In this document: in pieces, positions 7,712 to 17,196 of the stretch
How positions within the stretch are numbered: the stretch's first letter is position 1
Layout: the number at the start of each line of letters is the position of its first letter
From: Streptomyces tirandamycinicus
GTDB taxonomy: Bacteria > Actinomycetota > Actinomycetes > Streptomycetales > Streptomycetaceae
Assembly (NCBI RefSeq): GCF_003097515.1
Contig: NZ_CP029188.1
Coordinates: 620,001 to 684,000 of the forward strand
DNA length: 64,000 nt
Direction: 5' to 3'
The notes under the pieces: generated by a model
What the model was told of the DNA's origin: nothing
What the model saw: only the letters and a program-made list of their open reading frames with translations
The model's database searches: none
Made by a program: the position numbers and the translations under genes

Positions 7712-8713
7712 TCAGTTGTGGCTGTGCAGCACCTCGTTGAGGCCGCCCCAGACCGCGTTGTTCGGGCGGGCCTCGACGGCACCGGTCACCGAGTTGCGGC
7801 GGAAGAGGATGTTCGAGGCGCCGGAGAGCTCACGGGCCTTGACGATCTGGCCGTCCGGCATGGTGACGCGGGTGCCCGCCGTGACGTACAGGCCGGCCTC
7901 GACGACGCACTCGTCGCCGAGCGCGATCCCGACGCCCGCCTCGGCGCCGATCAGGCAGCGCTCGCCGACGGAGATGATCACATTGCCGCCGCCGGAGAGG
8001 GTGCCCATGGTGGAGGCGCCGCCGCCGATGTCGGAGCCGTCGCCGATCACGACGCCCGCGGAGATGCGGCCCTCCACCATGGAGGTGCCGAGCGTGCCCG
8101 CGTTGAAGTTGACGAAGCCCTCGTGCATGACGGTGGTGCCGTCGGCGAGGTGCGCCCCGAGCCGGACCCGGTCGGCGTCGGCGATACGGACGCCCTTGGG
8201 CGCGACGTAGTCCGTCATCCTCGGGAACTTGTCGATCGAGGTCACCTGGAGGTGAAGGCCCTCGGCACGGGCGTTCAGCCGCACCCGCTCGACGTTGTCG
8301 ACGGCGACCGGGCCGAGGGAGGTCCAGGCGACGTTGGCGAGCAGGCCGAAGACCCCGTCGAGGCTCTGGCCGTGCGGCCGCACGAGCCGGTGGGAGAGCA
8401 GGTGGAGACGCAGGTAGGCGTCGTGCGCGTCGATCGGCTTCTCGTCGAGTGAGGCGATGACCGTACGGACGGCGACGATCTCGACCTCGCGCCGGGCGTC
8501 CACGCCGACGGCCCTGGCGGCGCCCTCACCGAGCAGGTTGACCGCCTGGTCGGGCGTGAGCCGCTCGGTCCCGGCCGGGCCGGGCTCGGCGGAGAGCTCG
8601 GGGGCGGGGAACCAGGTGTCGAGCACGGTGCCGTCGCCGGCGATGGTGGCGAGGCCGGCGGCGACGGCGCCGGTGGGGCGGGGTGCGGTGGTGCTGTCGG
8701 GCGAGTCAGTCAT
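7712..8713 (-). CDS. dapD: 2,3,4,5-tetrahydropyridine-2,6-dicarboxylate N-succinyltransferase
   Basis: 333 aa, the usual length of the actinobacterial enzyme. It transfers succinyl from succinyl-CoA to tetrahydrodipicolinate in the lysine/meso-diaminopimelate pathway, in the cytoplasm. An N-terminal helical domain (1-about 165) is followed by a left-handed beta-helix of hexapeptide repeats (about 170-300: [18 protein letters not shown], then the GEGG-like [14 protein letters not shown] region). It acts in the same pathway as the nearby DapA-family protein but is not in its operon. Start ATG at 8713. Confidence 0.93.
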   Translation of the reverse strand: MTDSPDSTTAPRPTGAVAAGLATIAGDGTVLDTWFPAPELSAEPGPAGTERLTPDQAVNLLGEGAARAVGVDARREVEIVAVRTVIASLDEKPIDAHDAYLRLHLLSHRLVRPHGQSLDGVFGLLANVAWTSLGPVAVDNVERVRLNARAEGLHLQVTSIDKFPRMTDYVAPKGVRIADADRVRLGAHLADGTTVMHEGFVNFNAGTLGTSMVEGRISAGVVIGDGSDIGGGASTMGTLSGGGNVIISVGERCLIGAEAGVGIALGDECVVEAGLYVTAGTRVTMPDGQIVKARELSGASNILFRRNSVTGAVEARPNNAVWGGLNEVLHSHN

Positions 8714-8756
8714 GAGGAGAACCTAACCGGCGGGGGCGGGCGGGGGCGAACCGGTC

Positions 8757-9338
8757 TCAGGTGCCGGTCGCGGCGTCCGCGTCCGGGTCTGCCGTCGTTC
8801 CCCCGGCCAGGATGCGGGCCAGCATCGCGCGGGTGTACTCCTCGTCGTAGGCGGTGTCCGTGAGCAGGACCTGGAGGCAGATCCCGTCCATGAAAGCCAC
8901 CAGGGCCCGCGCCGTCACCGGGTCGCTGCGGCGGGCGAGCGCCTCGGTGACGCCCTCGGTCCACTCCGCGACGACGGGGCGCAGGGCGGGGCGGCGCAGG
9001 GCGGCGAGGTAGAGCTCGTACTCCAGCTCCACTCCGCTCCGTTCGCCCCCGAGCCACTCCCCCAGCAGCCGGGCCAGTTCCCCCGCCGGATCACTGCGGG
9101 GGTCGGCGAGGACCGCGCTGTCCCTGACGGCGGCGGCGAAGCCCTCGTTGGCCTGGCGAAGCGCGGCGACCAGCAGTTCGTCCAGCGAGGCGAAGTGGTA
9201 GGTCGTCGAGCCGAGCGGGACCTGCGCCTCGGCGGCGACCGTGCGGTGGCTCAGCCCGGCGATACCCCGGCGTCCGACGACCCGTATGGCGGCGTCGATG
9301 ATGCGCCGGCGCCGTTCGGGGTCGTGCCGGCGCACCAT
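8757..9338 (-). CDS. TetR-family repressor of the adjacent SMR transporter
   Basis: 193 aa. An N-terminal HTH (about 10-55: RRRIIDAAIRVVGRRG, then TVAAEAQVPLGSTTYHF) is typical of TetR proteins. A variable ligand-binding domain follows. The ATG overlaps the TGA of the SMR gene by one base (TGATG), so the two are translationally coupled and the repressor is made with its target. The 18-bp palindrome over the SMR start codon is the obvious operator. The ligand is unknown; cationic drugs would fit the partner. Confidence 0.88.
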   Translation of the reverse strand: MVRRHDPERRRRIIDAAIRVVGRRGIAGLSHRTVAAEAQVPLGSTTYHFASLDELLVAALRQANEGFAAAVRDSAVLADPRSDPAGELARLLGEWLGGERSGVELEYELYLAALRRPALRPVVAEWTEGVTEALARRSDPVTARALVAFMDGICLQVLLTDTAYDEEYTRAMLARILAGGTTADPDADAATGT

Positions 9339-9658
9339 CAGTGCGCGCCGCCGAGGTTGAGCACGACCACGCCCGCGACGACCAGGGCGATCCCGGTGAT
9401 CTTCACCAGGCTGGTGGACTCGTGCAGGAACACCATGCCGATCGCCGCGACGGCGGCGGTCCCGACCCCGGCCCAGATCGCGTACGCCGTGCCGACGGAG
9501 AGCGTCTTGAGCGTCTGCGCGAGCAGCGCGAAGGCGATCACGTACCCGATGACGGTGCCCACCGAGGGCCAGAGCCGGGTGAAGCCCTCGCTGTACTTCA
9601 TCGCCGTGGTGCCGGCGACCTCGGCCGCGATCGCCGCGGCCAGCAGTCCGTAAGCCAT
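9338..9658 (-). CDS. Small multidrug resistance (SMR/EmrE-type) transporter
   Basis: 106 aa, four membrane helices. The conserved proton/substrate-binding glutamate is Glu13 (AAEVAGT) in helix 1; the family motif AIWAGVG is in helix 3. SMR proteins are dimeric proton antiporters for quaternary ammonium compounds or guanidinium. The sequence has SMR hallmarks, but I cannot separate the drug-efflux (Qac) from the guanidinium (Gdx/SugE) branch by eye. There is no ribosome site; a -10-like TACGGT lies 8-13 nt before the ATG, suggesting a leaderless mRNA. Confidence 0.88.
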   Translation of the reverse strand: MAYGLLAAAIAAEVAGTTAMKYSEGFTRLWPSVGTVIGYVIAFALLAQTLKTLSVGTAYAIWAGVGTAAVAAIGMVFLHESTSLVKITGIALVVAGVVVLNLGGAH

Positions 9659-9675
9659 GTGTACGACCGTACACA
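9658..9675. promoter_or_regulatory. 18-bp operator palindrome over the SMR start codon
   Basis: TGTGTACG and CGTACACA flank a 2-nt centre. The palindrome begins inside the ATG and covers the predicted -10 box (minus-strand TACGGT). A further half-site CCGTACAC lies at 9689-9696. Its size and location fit a TetR operator for the downstream repressor. Confidence 0.65.
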
Positions 9676-10078
9676 ACGAGGGGTGCGGCCGTACACGGCG
9701 CGCGGGCACGCCGTCCACGGAACGCGGCGCGGTCACCGTGGCCCGGTCGCCCCGCGCGACCGGACGCGGGAAGGGCCCGGACGCCGGCCGGCCGGGCGGC
9801 ACCACGCGAACGGCCGTGCCCGCCAGTCTGCCTGGCGGGCACGGCCGTTCCCGAACTCCCTGGGCCGGTACGGGGGACCCGGCGGACGCCTCGGGTCCCG
9901 GACACTCCGCGCCGCGGACGTACCGGATCCCTCCACGCGACGGACGGTGCTCCCGCGACGGGCGGTGCTCCCACGGCGGGCGGTCCACTGCGGAACCCGC
10001 CCCGCCCGGAAACCGCCCCGCCCCGGGCTCTCCCGATCACGACGCCGCCCCGGTGGGGGACGCCGGAGCCGGGCGCCG
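9676..10078. other. Intergenic region with a long hairpin and short repeats
   Basis: About 400 nt without a gene I can support. It holds the upstream part of the SMR promoter, a 19-bp perfect hairpin at 9808-9850, and three imperfect 18-nt direct repeats at about 9937-9990 (each with CGACGG or CGGCGG then CGGTGCTCC or CGGTCC). Confidence 0.6.
9808..9850 (-). terminator. 19-bp perfect hairpin, likely terminator of the suf operon
   Basis: 9808-9826 and 9832-9850 are perfect inverse complements (19 bp, 5-nt loop). It lies about 230 nt beyond the last gene of the minus-strand suf operon and is the first strong hairpin met by that transcript. Confidence 0.6.
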
Positions 10079-10474
10079 TCAGACGTTGAAGCCGAGCGCC
10101 CTCAGCTGCTCACGGCCGTCGTCCGTGATCTTGTCCGGTCCCCACGGCGGCATCCAGACCCAGTTGATCTTCAGCTCGTTGACGATGCCGTCCGTCGCCG
10201 CCTTCGCCTGGTCCTCGATCACGTCCGTCAGCGGGCAGGCCGCGGACGTCAGTGTCATGTCCAAAGTGGCGATGTTGGCGTCGTCGATGTGGATGCCGTA
10301 GATCAGCCCGAGGTTGACCACGTCGATGCCCAGCTCGGGGTCGACGACGTCGTACAGGGCCTCCCGGACCTCCTCCTCGGACGCCTTGGTGCTCGTCGGC
10401 GCCGCGGCCTTGGAGGAGAAGGTCTCCTCGTCCGGCCAGTCCTTCTCCGCCGTGGTCTCGGGGTTCTCAGTCAT
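10079..10474 (-). CDS. DUF59/MIP18-type Fe-S cluster assembly factor (SufT-like)
   Basis: 131 aa. Residues 1-35 are a low-complexity acidic tail. The rest is a DUF59 domain: EEEVREALYDVVDPELGIDVVNLGLIYGI, then LTSAACPLTDVI with the conserved cysteine, and a C-terminal WMPPWGPDKITDDGR segment. Such proteins help maturation or transfer of Fe-S clusters. It is the last gene of the suf operon; its ATG overlaps the sufU stop (ATGA). The family is often annotated as metal-sulfur cluster assembly factor. Confidence 0.88.
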   Translation of the reverse strand: MTENPETTAEKDWPDEETFSSKAAAPTSTKASEEEVREALYDVVDPELGIDVVNLGLIYGIHIDDANIATLDMTLTSAACPLTDVIEDQAKAATDGIVNELKINWVWMPPWGPDKITDDGREQLRALGFNV

Positions 10475-10926
10475 GCGGTCTTCCCTTCGGACAGCGCCTG
10501 CGCCGTCGCGTCCTTCCATGCCATCCAGCTCAGGAGGGCGCACTTCACGCGCGCCGGGTACTTGGAGACGCCGGCGAACGCCACCGCGTCCTCCAGCACC
10601 TCCTCCATCGCGTCGTCCGGCTCGATCTGGCCCTTGGACTGCATCAGTTCGAGGAACGTCGCCTGGATCTTCTGCGCCTCGGCGAGCTCCTTGCCGACGA
10701 GCAGTTCGTTCAGCACGGAGGCGGACGCCTGGCTGATGGAGCAGCCCTGGCCCTCGTAGGAGACGTCCGCGATGCGTGTGCCGTCGTACTTCACCCGCAT
10801 CGTGATCTCGTCGCCGCAGGTGGGGTTGACGTGGTGCACCTCGGCGTCACCGTCCCGCAAGCCCCGCCCGTGCGGGTGCTTGTAGTGGTCCAGAATGACG
10901 TCCTGGTACATCGAATCAAGCTTCAC
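10471..10926 (-). CDS. sufU: SufU, zinc-dependent sulfurtransferase partner of SufS
   Basis: 151 aa. Cys37 (NPTCGD), Asp39, Cys62 (GQGCSIS) and Cys129 (VKCAL) are the expected zinc/sulfur ligands. SufU accepts persulfide sulfur from SufS and passes it to the SufBCD scaffold. The insertion between Cys62 and Cys129 typical of SufU (relative to IscU) is present. It follows sufS by 10 nt and overlaps the next gene by 4 nt. Confidence 0.93.
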   Translation of the reverse strand: MKLDSMYQDVILDHYKHPHGRGLRDGDAEVHHVNPTCGDEITMRVKYDGTRIADVSYEGQGCSISQASASVLNELLVGKELAEAQKIQATFLELMQSKGQIEPDDAMEEVLEDAVAFAGVSKYPARVKCALLSWMAWKDATAQALSEGKTA

Positions 10927-10936
10927 GTCAGGCCCC

Positions 10937-12193
10937 TCAGCCGAAGAAGTTGCGGACGTGCTCCAGGCCGTCGATCAGTGCGTCCACCTCGCCCGGCGTG
11001 GAGTACAGATAGAACGACGCCCTCGTGGTCGCGGGAATTCCGTACCGGAGGCACACCGGCCGTGCGCAGTGGTGGCCGACCCGGACGGCGATGCCCTGCT
11101 CGTCCAGCACCTGACCCACGTCGTGCGGGTGGATGTCCCCGAGCACGAAGGAGATCGCCGCGCCGCGGTCCTCGGCCGTGACCGGGCCGATGATCCGCAG
11201 GTCGGGGACCTCCTGCAGCCGCTGGACCGCGTACTCGGTGATCGCGTGCTCATGCTGTGCGATCTTGTCCATGCCGATCGCGCCGAGGTAGTCCACGGCG
11301 GCGCCGAGGCCTACGGCCTGGGCGATCGGGGGCGTACCGGCCTCGAACTTGTGCGGCGCCGGGGCGTACGTCGACGAGTGCATCGAGACGGTCTCGATCA
11401 TCTCGCCGCCGCCCAGGAACGGCGGGAGGTCCTCCAGCAGCTCCTGGCGGCCCCAGAGCACGCCGATACCGGTCGGGCCGCACATCTTGTGGCCGGTGAA
11501 GGCGACGAAGTCGGCACCGAGGGCCTGGACGTCCAGCGGCATGTGCGGGGCGGCCTGCGAGGCGTCGACCAGGACGAGCGCACCGACCTGCTGCGCCCGG
11601 CGGACGATCTGCTCGACCGGGTTGACCGTGCCCATGATGTTGGAGACCAGCGTGAAGGAGACGATCTTCGTCTTCTCCGTGATGACCTCCTCGATGTCGG
11701 AGAGGTCCAGGCGGCCGTCGTCGGTGAGTCCGAACCACTTCAGCTTCGCGCCGGTGCGCTGCGCGAGCAGCTGCCACGGCACGATGTTGGAGTGGTGCTC
11801 CATCTCCGTGATGACTATCTCGGTCTCGCGGTCCACGCGGTAGGGCTCGTCGGCCCAGCCCAGCATGTTCGCCACGAGGTTCAGCGACTCGGAGGCGTTC
11901 TTGGTGAAGATCACCTCGTTGCGGCTCGGCGCGTTGACGAAGGAGGCGACCTTGTCGCGCGCGCCCTCGTACAGTGCCGTGGCCTCCTCGGCGAGCACAT
12001 GCACACCGCGGTGGACATTGGCGTTGTAGCGCTCGTAGTACTCGGCGAGGGCGTCCAGCACCTGGCGGGGCTTCTGCGAGGTCGCCGCGTTGTCCAGGTA
12101 GACGAGCTTCCGGCCGTCGTGCAGCACGCGGTCGAGGATCGGGAAGTCCTTGCGGATCGCCTCGGTGTCGAGGAGGCCCGGCAGCTGTGTCAC
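10937..12193 (-). CDS. sufS: SufS cysteine desulfurase
   Basis: 418 aa, class V aminotransferase fold. The PLP-binding lysine is Lys236 in FTGHKMCGPTG and the catalytic persulfide cysteine is Cys376 in VGHHCARPVC. It removes sulfur from L-cysteine and delivers it to SufU. The GTG start at 12193 overlaps the sufC stop by 4 nt (GTGA). Cytoplasmic member of the suf operon. Confidence 0.95.
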   Translation of the reverse strand: MTQLPGLLDTEAIRKDFPILDRVLHDGRKLVYLDNAATSQKPRQVLDALAEYYERYNANVHRGVHVLAEEATALYEGARDKVASFVNAPSRNEVIFTKNASESLNLVANMLGWADEPYRVDRETEIVITEMEHHSNIVPWQLLAQRTGAKLKWFGLTDDGRLDLSDIEEVITEKTKIVSFTLVSNIMGTVNPVEQIVRRAQQVGALVLVDASQAAPHMPLDVQALGADFVAFTGHKMCGPTGIGVLWGRQELLEDLPPFLGGGEMIETVSMHSSTYAPAPHKFEAGTPPIAQAVGLGAAVDYLGAIGMDKIAQHEHAITEYAVQRLQEVPDLRIIGPVTAEDRGAAISFVLGDIHPHDVGQVLDEQGIAVRVGHHCARPVCLRYGIPATTRASFYLYSTPGEVDALIDGLEHVRNFFG

Positions 12194-12954
12194 GCGGATA
12201 CGCCACCCTTCGTGTATGCCTCGTAGCCCTCGGCCTCGAGCTTGTCGGCGAGCTCGGCGCCACCGGACTCGGCGATGCGGCCGTTCGCGAACACATGGAC
12301 GAAGTCGGGCTTGATGTAGCGCAGGATGCGCGTGTAGTGCGTGATCAGCAGGGTGCCGACCTCACCGGTCTCCCGGACGCGGTTGACGCCCTCGGAGACC
12401 GTGCGCAGCGCGTCGACGTCGAGGCCGGAGTCGGTCTCGTCGAGGATTGCGATCTTCGGCTTGAGGAGCTCCAGCTGCAGGATCTCGTGGCGCTTCTTCT
12501 CACCGCCGGAGAAGCCCTCGTTGACGTTCCGCTCGGCGAAGGAGGGGTCCATCTGGAGCCGCTCCATGGTCTCCTTGACCTCCTTCACCCAGGTCCGCAG
12601 CTTGGGGGCCTCGCCGCGGAGGGCGGTGGCGGAGGTGCGCAGGAAGTTGGAGACCGAGACGCCGGGGACCTCGACCGGGTACTGCATGGCGAGGAAGACG
12701 CCGGCGCGGGCGCGCTCGTCGACGGACATCTCCAGGACGTCCTCGCCGTCCAGGGTCACGGTGCCACCGGTGATCGTGTACTTGGGGTGGCCCGCGAGGG
12801 AGTAGGCGAGGGTCGACTTGCCGGAGCCGTTGGGGCCCATGATGGCGTGGGTCTCGCCCTGCTTCACGGTCAGGTCGACGCCCTTGAGGATCTCCCGGGG
12901 GCCGTTCTCGGCCTCGACGGAGACGTGCAGGTCGCGGATTTCAAGCGTTGCCAT
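12190..12954 (-). CDS. sufC: SufC ATPase of the SufBCD scaffold
   Basis: 254 aa ABC-type ATPase. It has Walker A GPNGSGKST (about 36-44), signature FSGGEKKR (about 145), Walker B IAILDETDSGLD and the H-loop ITHYTR. The ETDSGLD variant of Walker B is the SufC hallmark. ATP hydrolysis drives the SufB/SufD dimer change needed for cluster building. ATG at 12954; it is 7 nt after the Rieske gene. Confidence 0.95.
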   Translation of the reverse strand: MATLEIRDLHVSVEAENGPREILKGVDLTVKQGETHAIMGPNGSGKSTLAYSLAGHPKYTITGGTVTLDGEDVLEMSVDERARAGVFLAMQYPVEVPGVSVSNFLRTSATALRGEAPKLRTWVKEVKETMERLQMDPSFAERNVNEGFSGGEKKRHEILQLELLKPKIAILDETDSGLDVDALRTVSEGVNRVRETGEVGTLLITHYTRILRYIKPDFVHVFANGRIAESGGAELADKLEAEGYEAYTKGGVSA

Positions 12955-12961
12955 GGGTGAC

Positions 12962-13279
12962 TCAGGACTCCTGGGTGACGGAGACGAGCACATCGTCCCC
13001 TTCGATCTTTACGGGGTACACGGGGACGGGGCGCGTCGCGGGAAGGCCGGACGGTTTTCCGGTGCGGAGGTCGAAGCTGGAGCCGTGCAGCCAGCACTCG
13101 ATCTGGCAGTCCTCCACCTCGCCCTCGGAGAGGGAGACGTTCGCGTGCGAGCAGATGTCGTGGATCGCGAACACCTCGCCCTCCGTGCGGACGACGGAGA
13201 CCGGCGTGCCGTCGAGTTCCACCCGCTTCGGGGTGTCCTCCTCCAGCTCGCTCAGCCCACAGGCGCGGACGAAGGCCAT
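12962..13279 (-). CDS. Rieske-type [2Fe-2S] ferredoxin embedded in the suf operon
   Basis: 105 aa with the two Rieske motifs CSHANV and CWLHG, giving the 2-Cys/2-His ligand set of bacterial dioxygenase ferredoxins (no disulfide cysteines). It lies between sufD and sufC in a coupled operon (its ATG shares one base with the sufD stop). Its place suggests electron supply or cluster maturation control; which of these cannot be told from sequence. Confidence 0.92.
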   Translation of the reverse strand: MAFVRACGLSELEEDTPKRVELDGTPVSVVRTEGEVFAIHDICSHANVSLSEGEVEDCQIECWLHGSSFDLRTGKPSGLPATRPVPVYPVKIEGDDVLVSVTQES

Positions 13280-14493
13280 CAGACGGACGCCTCCAGCTCC
13301 GCCTCGATCTTGGCGATGAGGCGCTCTTCCACGTCCGGCAGGCCGATCTGCTGGACCAGCTCGGCGAAGAATCCGCGGACGACGAGGCGGCGGGCCTCGG
13401 CCGCCGGGATGCCCCGGGCCATCAGGTAGAAGAGCTGCTCGTCGTCGAAGCGGCCGGTGGCGGAGGCGTGGCCGGCGCCGACGATCTCACCGGTCTCGAT
13501 CTCCAGGTTGGGCACGGAGTCGACCCGGGCGCCGTCGGTGAGGACCAGGTTGCGGTTCATCTCGTAGGTGTCGGTGCCCTCGGCCGCGGCCTCGATGAGG
13601 ACGTCGCCGATCCATACGGCGTGCGCGTCGTCGCCCTGCAGCGCGCCCTTGTAGACGACGTTGGACTTGCAGTGCGGCGTGTTGTGGGTGACCAGCAGGC
13701 GGTGCTCCTGGTGCTGGCCGGCGTCGGTGAAGTACAGGCCGAACAGCTCGGCCTCGCCGCCGGTGCCGGCGTACGCGACGCGGGGGTGCAGACGCACGAC
13801 GTCGCCGCCGAAGGTGATCACCACCGACTTGAAGGTGGCGTCACGGCCGACCAGCGCGTTGTGCTGCGAGCAGTGCACCGCCGTGTCGTCCCAGTCCTGG
13901 ACGGAGACGAAGGTGACCTTGGCGCCGTCGCCGATCAGGAAGTCCACGTTGGCGGCGCGCACGGCGTCGCCGGTGTGGTCGATGACGATGACGGCCTCGG
14001 CGAAGGCCCCGATCTCGAAGACCGTGTGCCCGAAGGTGGTGCCCCCCTCGCCGTGCAGGGTGACCCGCACCGGCTCGGTCAGGACCGTCTCCTTCGGGAC
14101 CGAGACGACGGTGGCCTTCTCGAACGAGGAGAACGCCTGCGCGGCGACCCGGTCGACGGGCGTGCCCGCCCTGCCGACGCGCGCGTCGTCGCGGCCGACG
14201 GACTCGACGGTGACGCCGTCGGGGGCGTTCACCTCGGCCCTGAGCGAACCGTCCGCCGTGGCGCTGCCGTCGTGGAGGCCCCGCAGGCGCTCCAGCGGCG
14301 TGAACCGCCACTCCTCCTCGCGGCCGTGCGGGACCGGGAAGTCCGCCACGTCGAAGGACGGGGGCGCGCTCATGCGCGTGGCGACGGTCGACTCCGCGGC
14401 CACCGCGATCGAGCCGGCGGTGGTGGAGCCCACCGGTGGGAGTGCCCCCGCCCGGGCGGAGTCGGGGGCGGGGGAGTTCTGAGCCTCAGCCAT
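13279..14493 (-). CDS. sufD: SufD scaffold subunit
   Basis: 404 aa. Homologue of SufB without catalytic cysteines in the core. It has the C-terminal SufBD beta-helix with HASATGRFDDEQLFYLMARGI and a terminal helical tail. It partners SufB and SufC in the cluster scaffold and is linked to iron entry in studied systems. The N-terminal 40 residues are Ala/Pro-rich and poorly conserved. It ends sharing one base with the start of the Rieske gene. Confidence 0.93.
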   Translation of the reverse strand: MAEAQNSPAPDSARAGALPPVGSTTAGSIAVAAESTVATRMSAPPSFDVADFPVPHGREEEWRFTPLERLRGLHDGSATADGSLRAEVNAPDGVTVESVGRDDARVGRAGTPVDRVAAQAFSSFEKATVVSVPKETVLTEPVRVTLHGEGGTTFGHTVFEIGAFAEAVIVIDHTGDAVRAANVDFLIGDGAKVTFVSVQDWDDTAVHCSQHNALVGRDATFKSVVITFGGDVVRLHPRVAYAGTGGEAELFGLYFTDAGQHQEHRLLVTHNTPHCKSNVVYKGALQGDDAHAVWIGDVLIEAAAEGTDTYEMNRNLVLTDGARVDSVPNLEIETGEIVGAGHASATGRFDDEQLFYLMARGIPAAEARRLVVRGFFAELVQQIGLPDVEERLIAKIEAELEASV

Positions 14494-14556
14494 GGCTGTC
14501 GTGTTGCTCGCTTCCTACGTGAGAGATCTGCGTCGCTGCGGGCGGGGGCGGCGGCG

Positions 14557-15974
<1,418 letters not shown>

Positions 15975-15978
<4 letters not shown>

Positions 15979-16817
15979 GCGGGGTTCCTCCCGGCCGTGC
16001 TTGCAGATGCTTGCGAAGTGGTCTTGTCGGTCTTGTCGGTCTTGACGTTCTTGCCGCTCTTGACGGGGTCGCCGGTCGTGCCGGCCCCTCCGGGCCCGCC
16101 GCCCGGCCGGTCGCCGGACCGGCGGGTGGGCCGGTGGGCGGCCTTCGGGATGAAGGTCGTGCACACGCCGTCGCCGTGGGCGATGGTGGCCAGACGCTGG
16201 ACGTGGGTCCCGAGCAGACGGGAGAAGACCTCGGTCTCCGCCTCGCACAGCTGCGGATACCGCTCCGCCACATGGGCGACGGGGCAGTGGTGCTGACACA
16301 GCTGCTCGCCGACCGGTGCGTTACGCGCCGTGGCAGCGTACCCGTCCGCGGTCAGCGCCTTGGCCAGGGCCTCGGTGCGCGCCGCGGGATCGGCGGCCTC
16401 CACGGCCCGGCGGTACGCCCCGGCCTGGGCCTCCATGCGGTCGCGGGCGAACGCCGCGACGGCGGCCTCGCCTCCCGCGTTCTCCTCGATCCAGCGCAGG
16501 GCGTCCGCGGCGAGCACGTCGTAGGACTGGTCGAAGGCGTCCCGGCCGCAGTCGGTGAGCGCGAACACCTTGGCGGGCCTGCCGCGGGTGCGCGTGCCGT
16601 ACACGCGCTGGTCGCGGGGCTCGACGACGTCGTCGGAGACGAGCGCGTCCAGATGACGGCGCACGGCGGCCTGGGTGAGCCCGAGGCGCCCGGCGAGATC
16701 GGCGACGGTGGACGGGCCGTGGTCCAGGATCGACCGCGCGACCCGGGTGCGGGTGGACCGCTCCCCGGTCGCGAGCTCCTCCTGGGGGGTCTCCCCCACA
16801 GCTCCGCCGTTTTTCAC
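15975..16817 (-). CDS. sufR: SufR, Fe-S cluster-sensing repressor of the suf operon
   Basis: 280 aa with the chosen GTG. A winged HTH (about 20-85: [33 protein letters not shown]) is followed by a helical region and a cluster-binding segment with CQHHCP, a third cysteine in PQLCEAE and a fourth in GDGVCTTF. A basic, Gly/Lys-rich tail of about 50 residues ends the protein. Holo-SufR represses the operon when Fe-S supply is adequate. Longer readings start at 16889, but the GTG at 16817 directly follows a CAAC-N6-GTTG palindrome and a -10-like box, which supports leaderless translation from it. First gene of the operon. Confidence 0.88.
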
Positions 16818-16830
16818 AACGCCATTGTTG
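16817..16830. promoter_or_regulatory. SufR operator CAAC-GCCATT-GTTG
   Basis: A 14-bp palindrome with 4-nt arms and 6-nt spacer that touches the sufR GTG. I recall CAAC-N6-GTTG as the reported SufR site in Streptomyces. It covers the predicted -10 box (minus-strand AACAAT, 16824-16829). Confidence 0.75.
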
Positions 16831-16853
16831 CGTAATTCCGGAGAGACTGACAA
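16824..16853 (-). promoter_or_regulatory. sufR-suf promoter, predicted leaderless
   Basis: On the minus strand TTGTCA (16848-16853) and AACAAT (16824-16829) are separated by 18 nt. Six bases separate the -10 from the GTG at 16817, so transcription would begin at or next to the start codon. Confidence 0.5.
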
Positions 16854-16889
16854 GCCGCGTCCCATCCGGCGGACGGTGCCGTGCATCAC

Positions 16890-16908
16890 TTAGGGAAACC
16901 TAACCTGA
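16890..16908. promoter_or_regulatory. Iron-box-like site upstream of sufR
   Basis: The 19-mer beginning TTAGGGAAACC and ending TAACCTGA matches the DmdR/IdeR iron-box palindrome (TTAGGTTAG-type, 19 bp) at 15 of 19 positions by my count. It lies 73-91 nt upstream of the sufR start, upstream of the -35. Confidence 0.45.
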
Positions 16909-17172
16909 CCTGCGGAAACGATCAGTCGTGGGATGAATTCCGGAGCGGCCCCGCAGGTCCCCGGCCGTCCCCCCAAGGGCTCCCGCGCACCCCGCCCACC
17001 CCGCCTGACCGGCGATTCGTCCCCGCCGGGCGGCCGTCCCCGCCGGGCTCGCCCGAACCGCCGCCGCTCCCCCGCACCCACCCGAACGGGTGGCCGGATC
17101 GGTCCCCTCCGCCGGGGCGGGATCCCGCCCCGGGGCCCCGGCGGCCCGTCGCCCCTCCTTAGACTGCCCGGC
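16909..17172. other. Intergenic region between the suf operon and the ABC exporter
   Basis: About 260 nt with no supported gene; very GC-rich. It contains a perfect 22-bp palindrome at 17112-17133 (CCGGGGCGGGA and its complement), either an operator or a cruciform-forming element. A -10-like TAGACT sits at 17160-17165. Confidence 0.55.
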
Positions 17173-17196
17173 ATGAACAACGAGTCCCCGGCATGA
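17173..17196 (+). other. Seven-codon leader ORF overlapping the ABC ATPase start
   Basis: ATG AAC AAC GAG TCC CCG GCA TGA encodes MNNESPA. Its stop overlaps the ATG of the ATPase gene (ATGA at 17193-17196). TAGACT ends 7 nt before the leader ATG, the spacing expected for a leaderless mRNA. The leader and the true start are an imperfect duplication (both GGCATGAACA). Confidence 0.4.
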
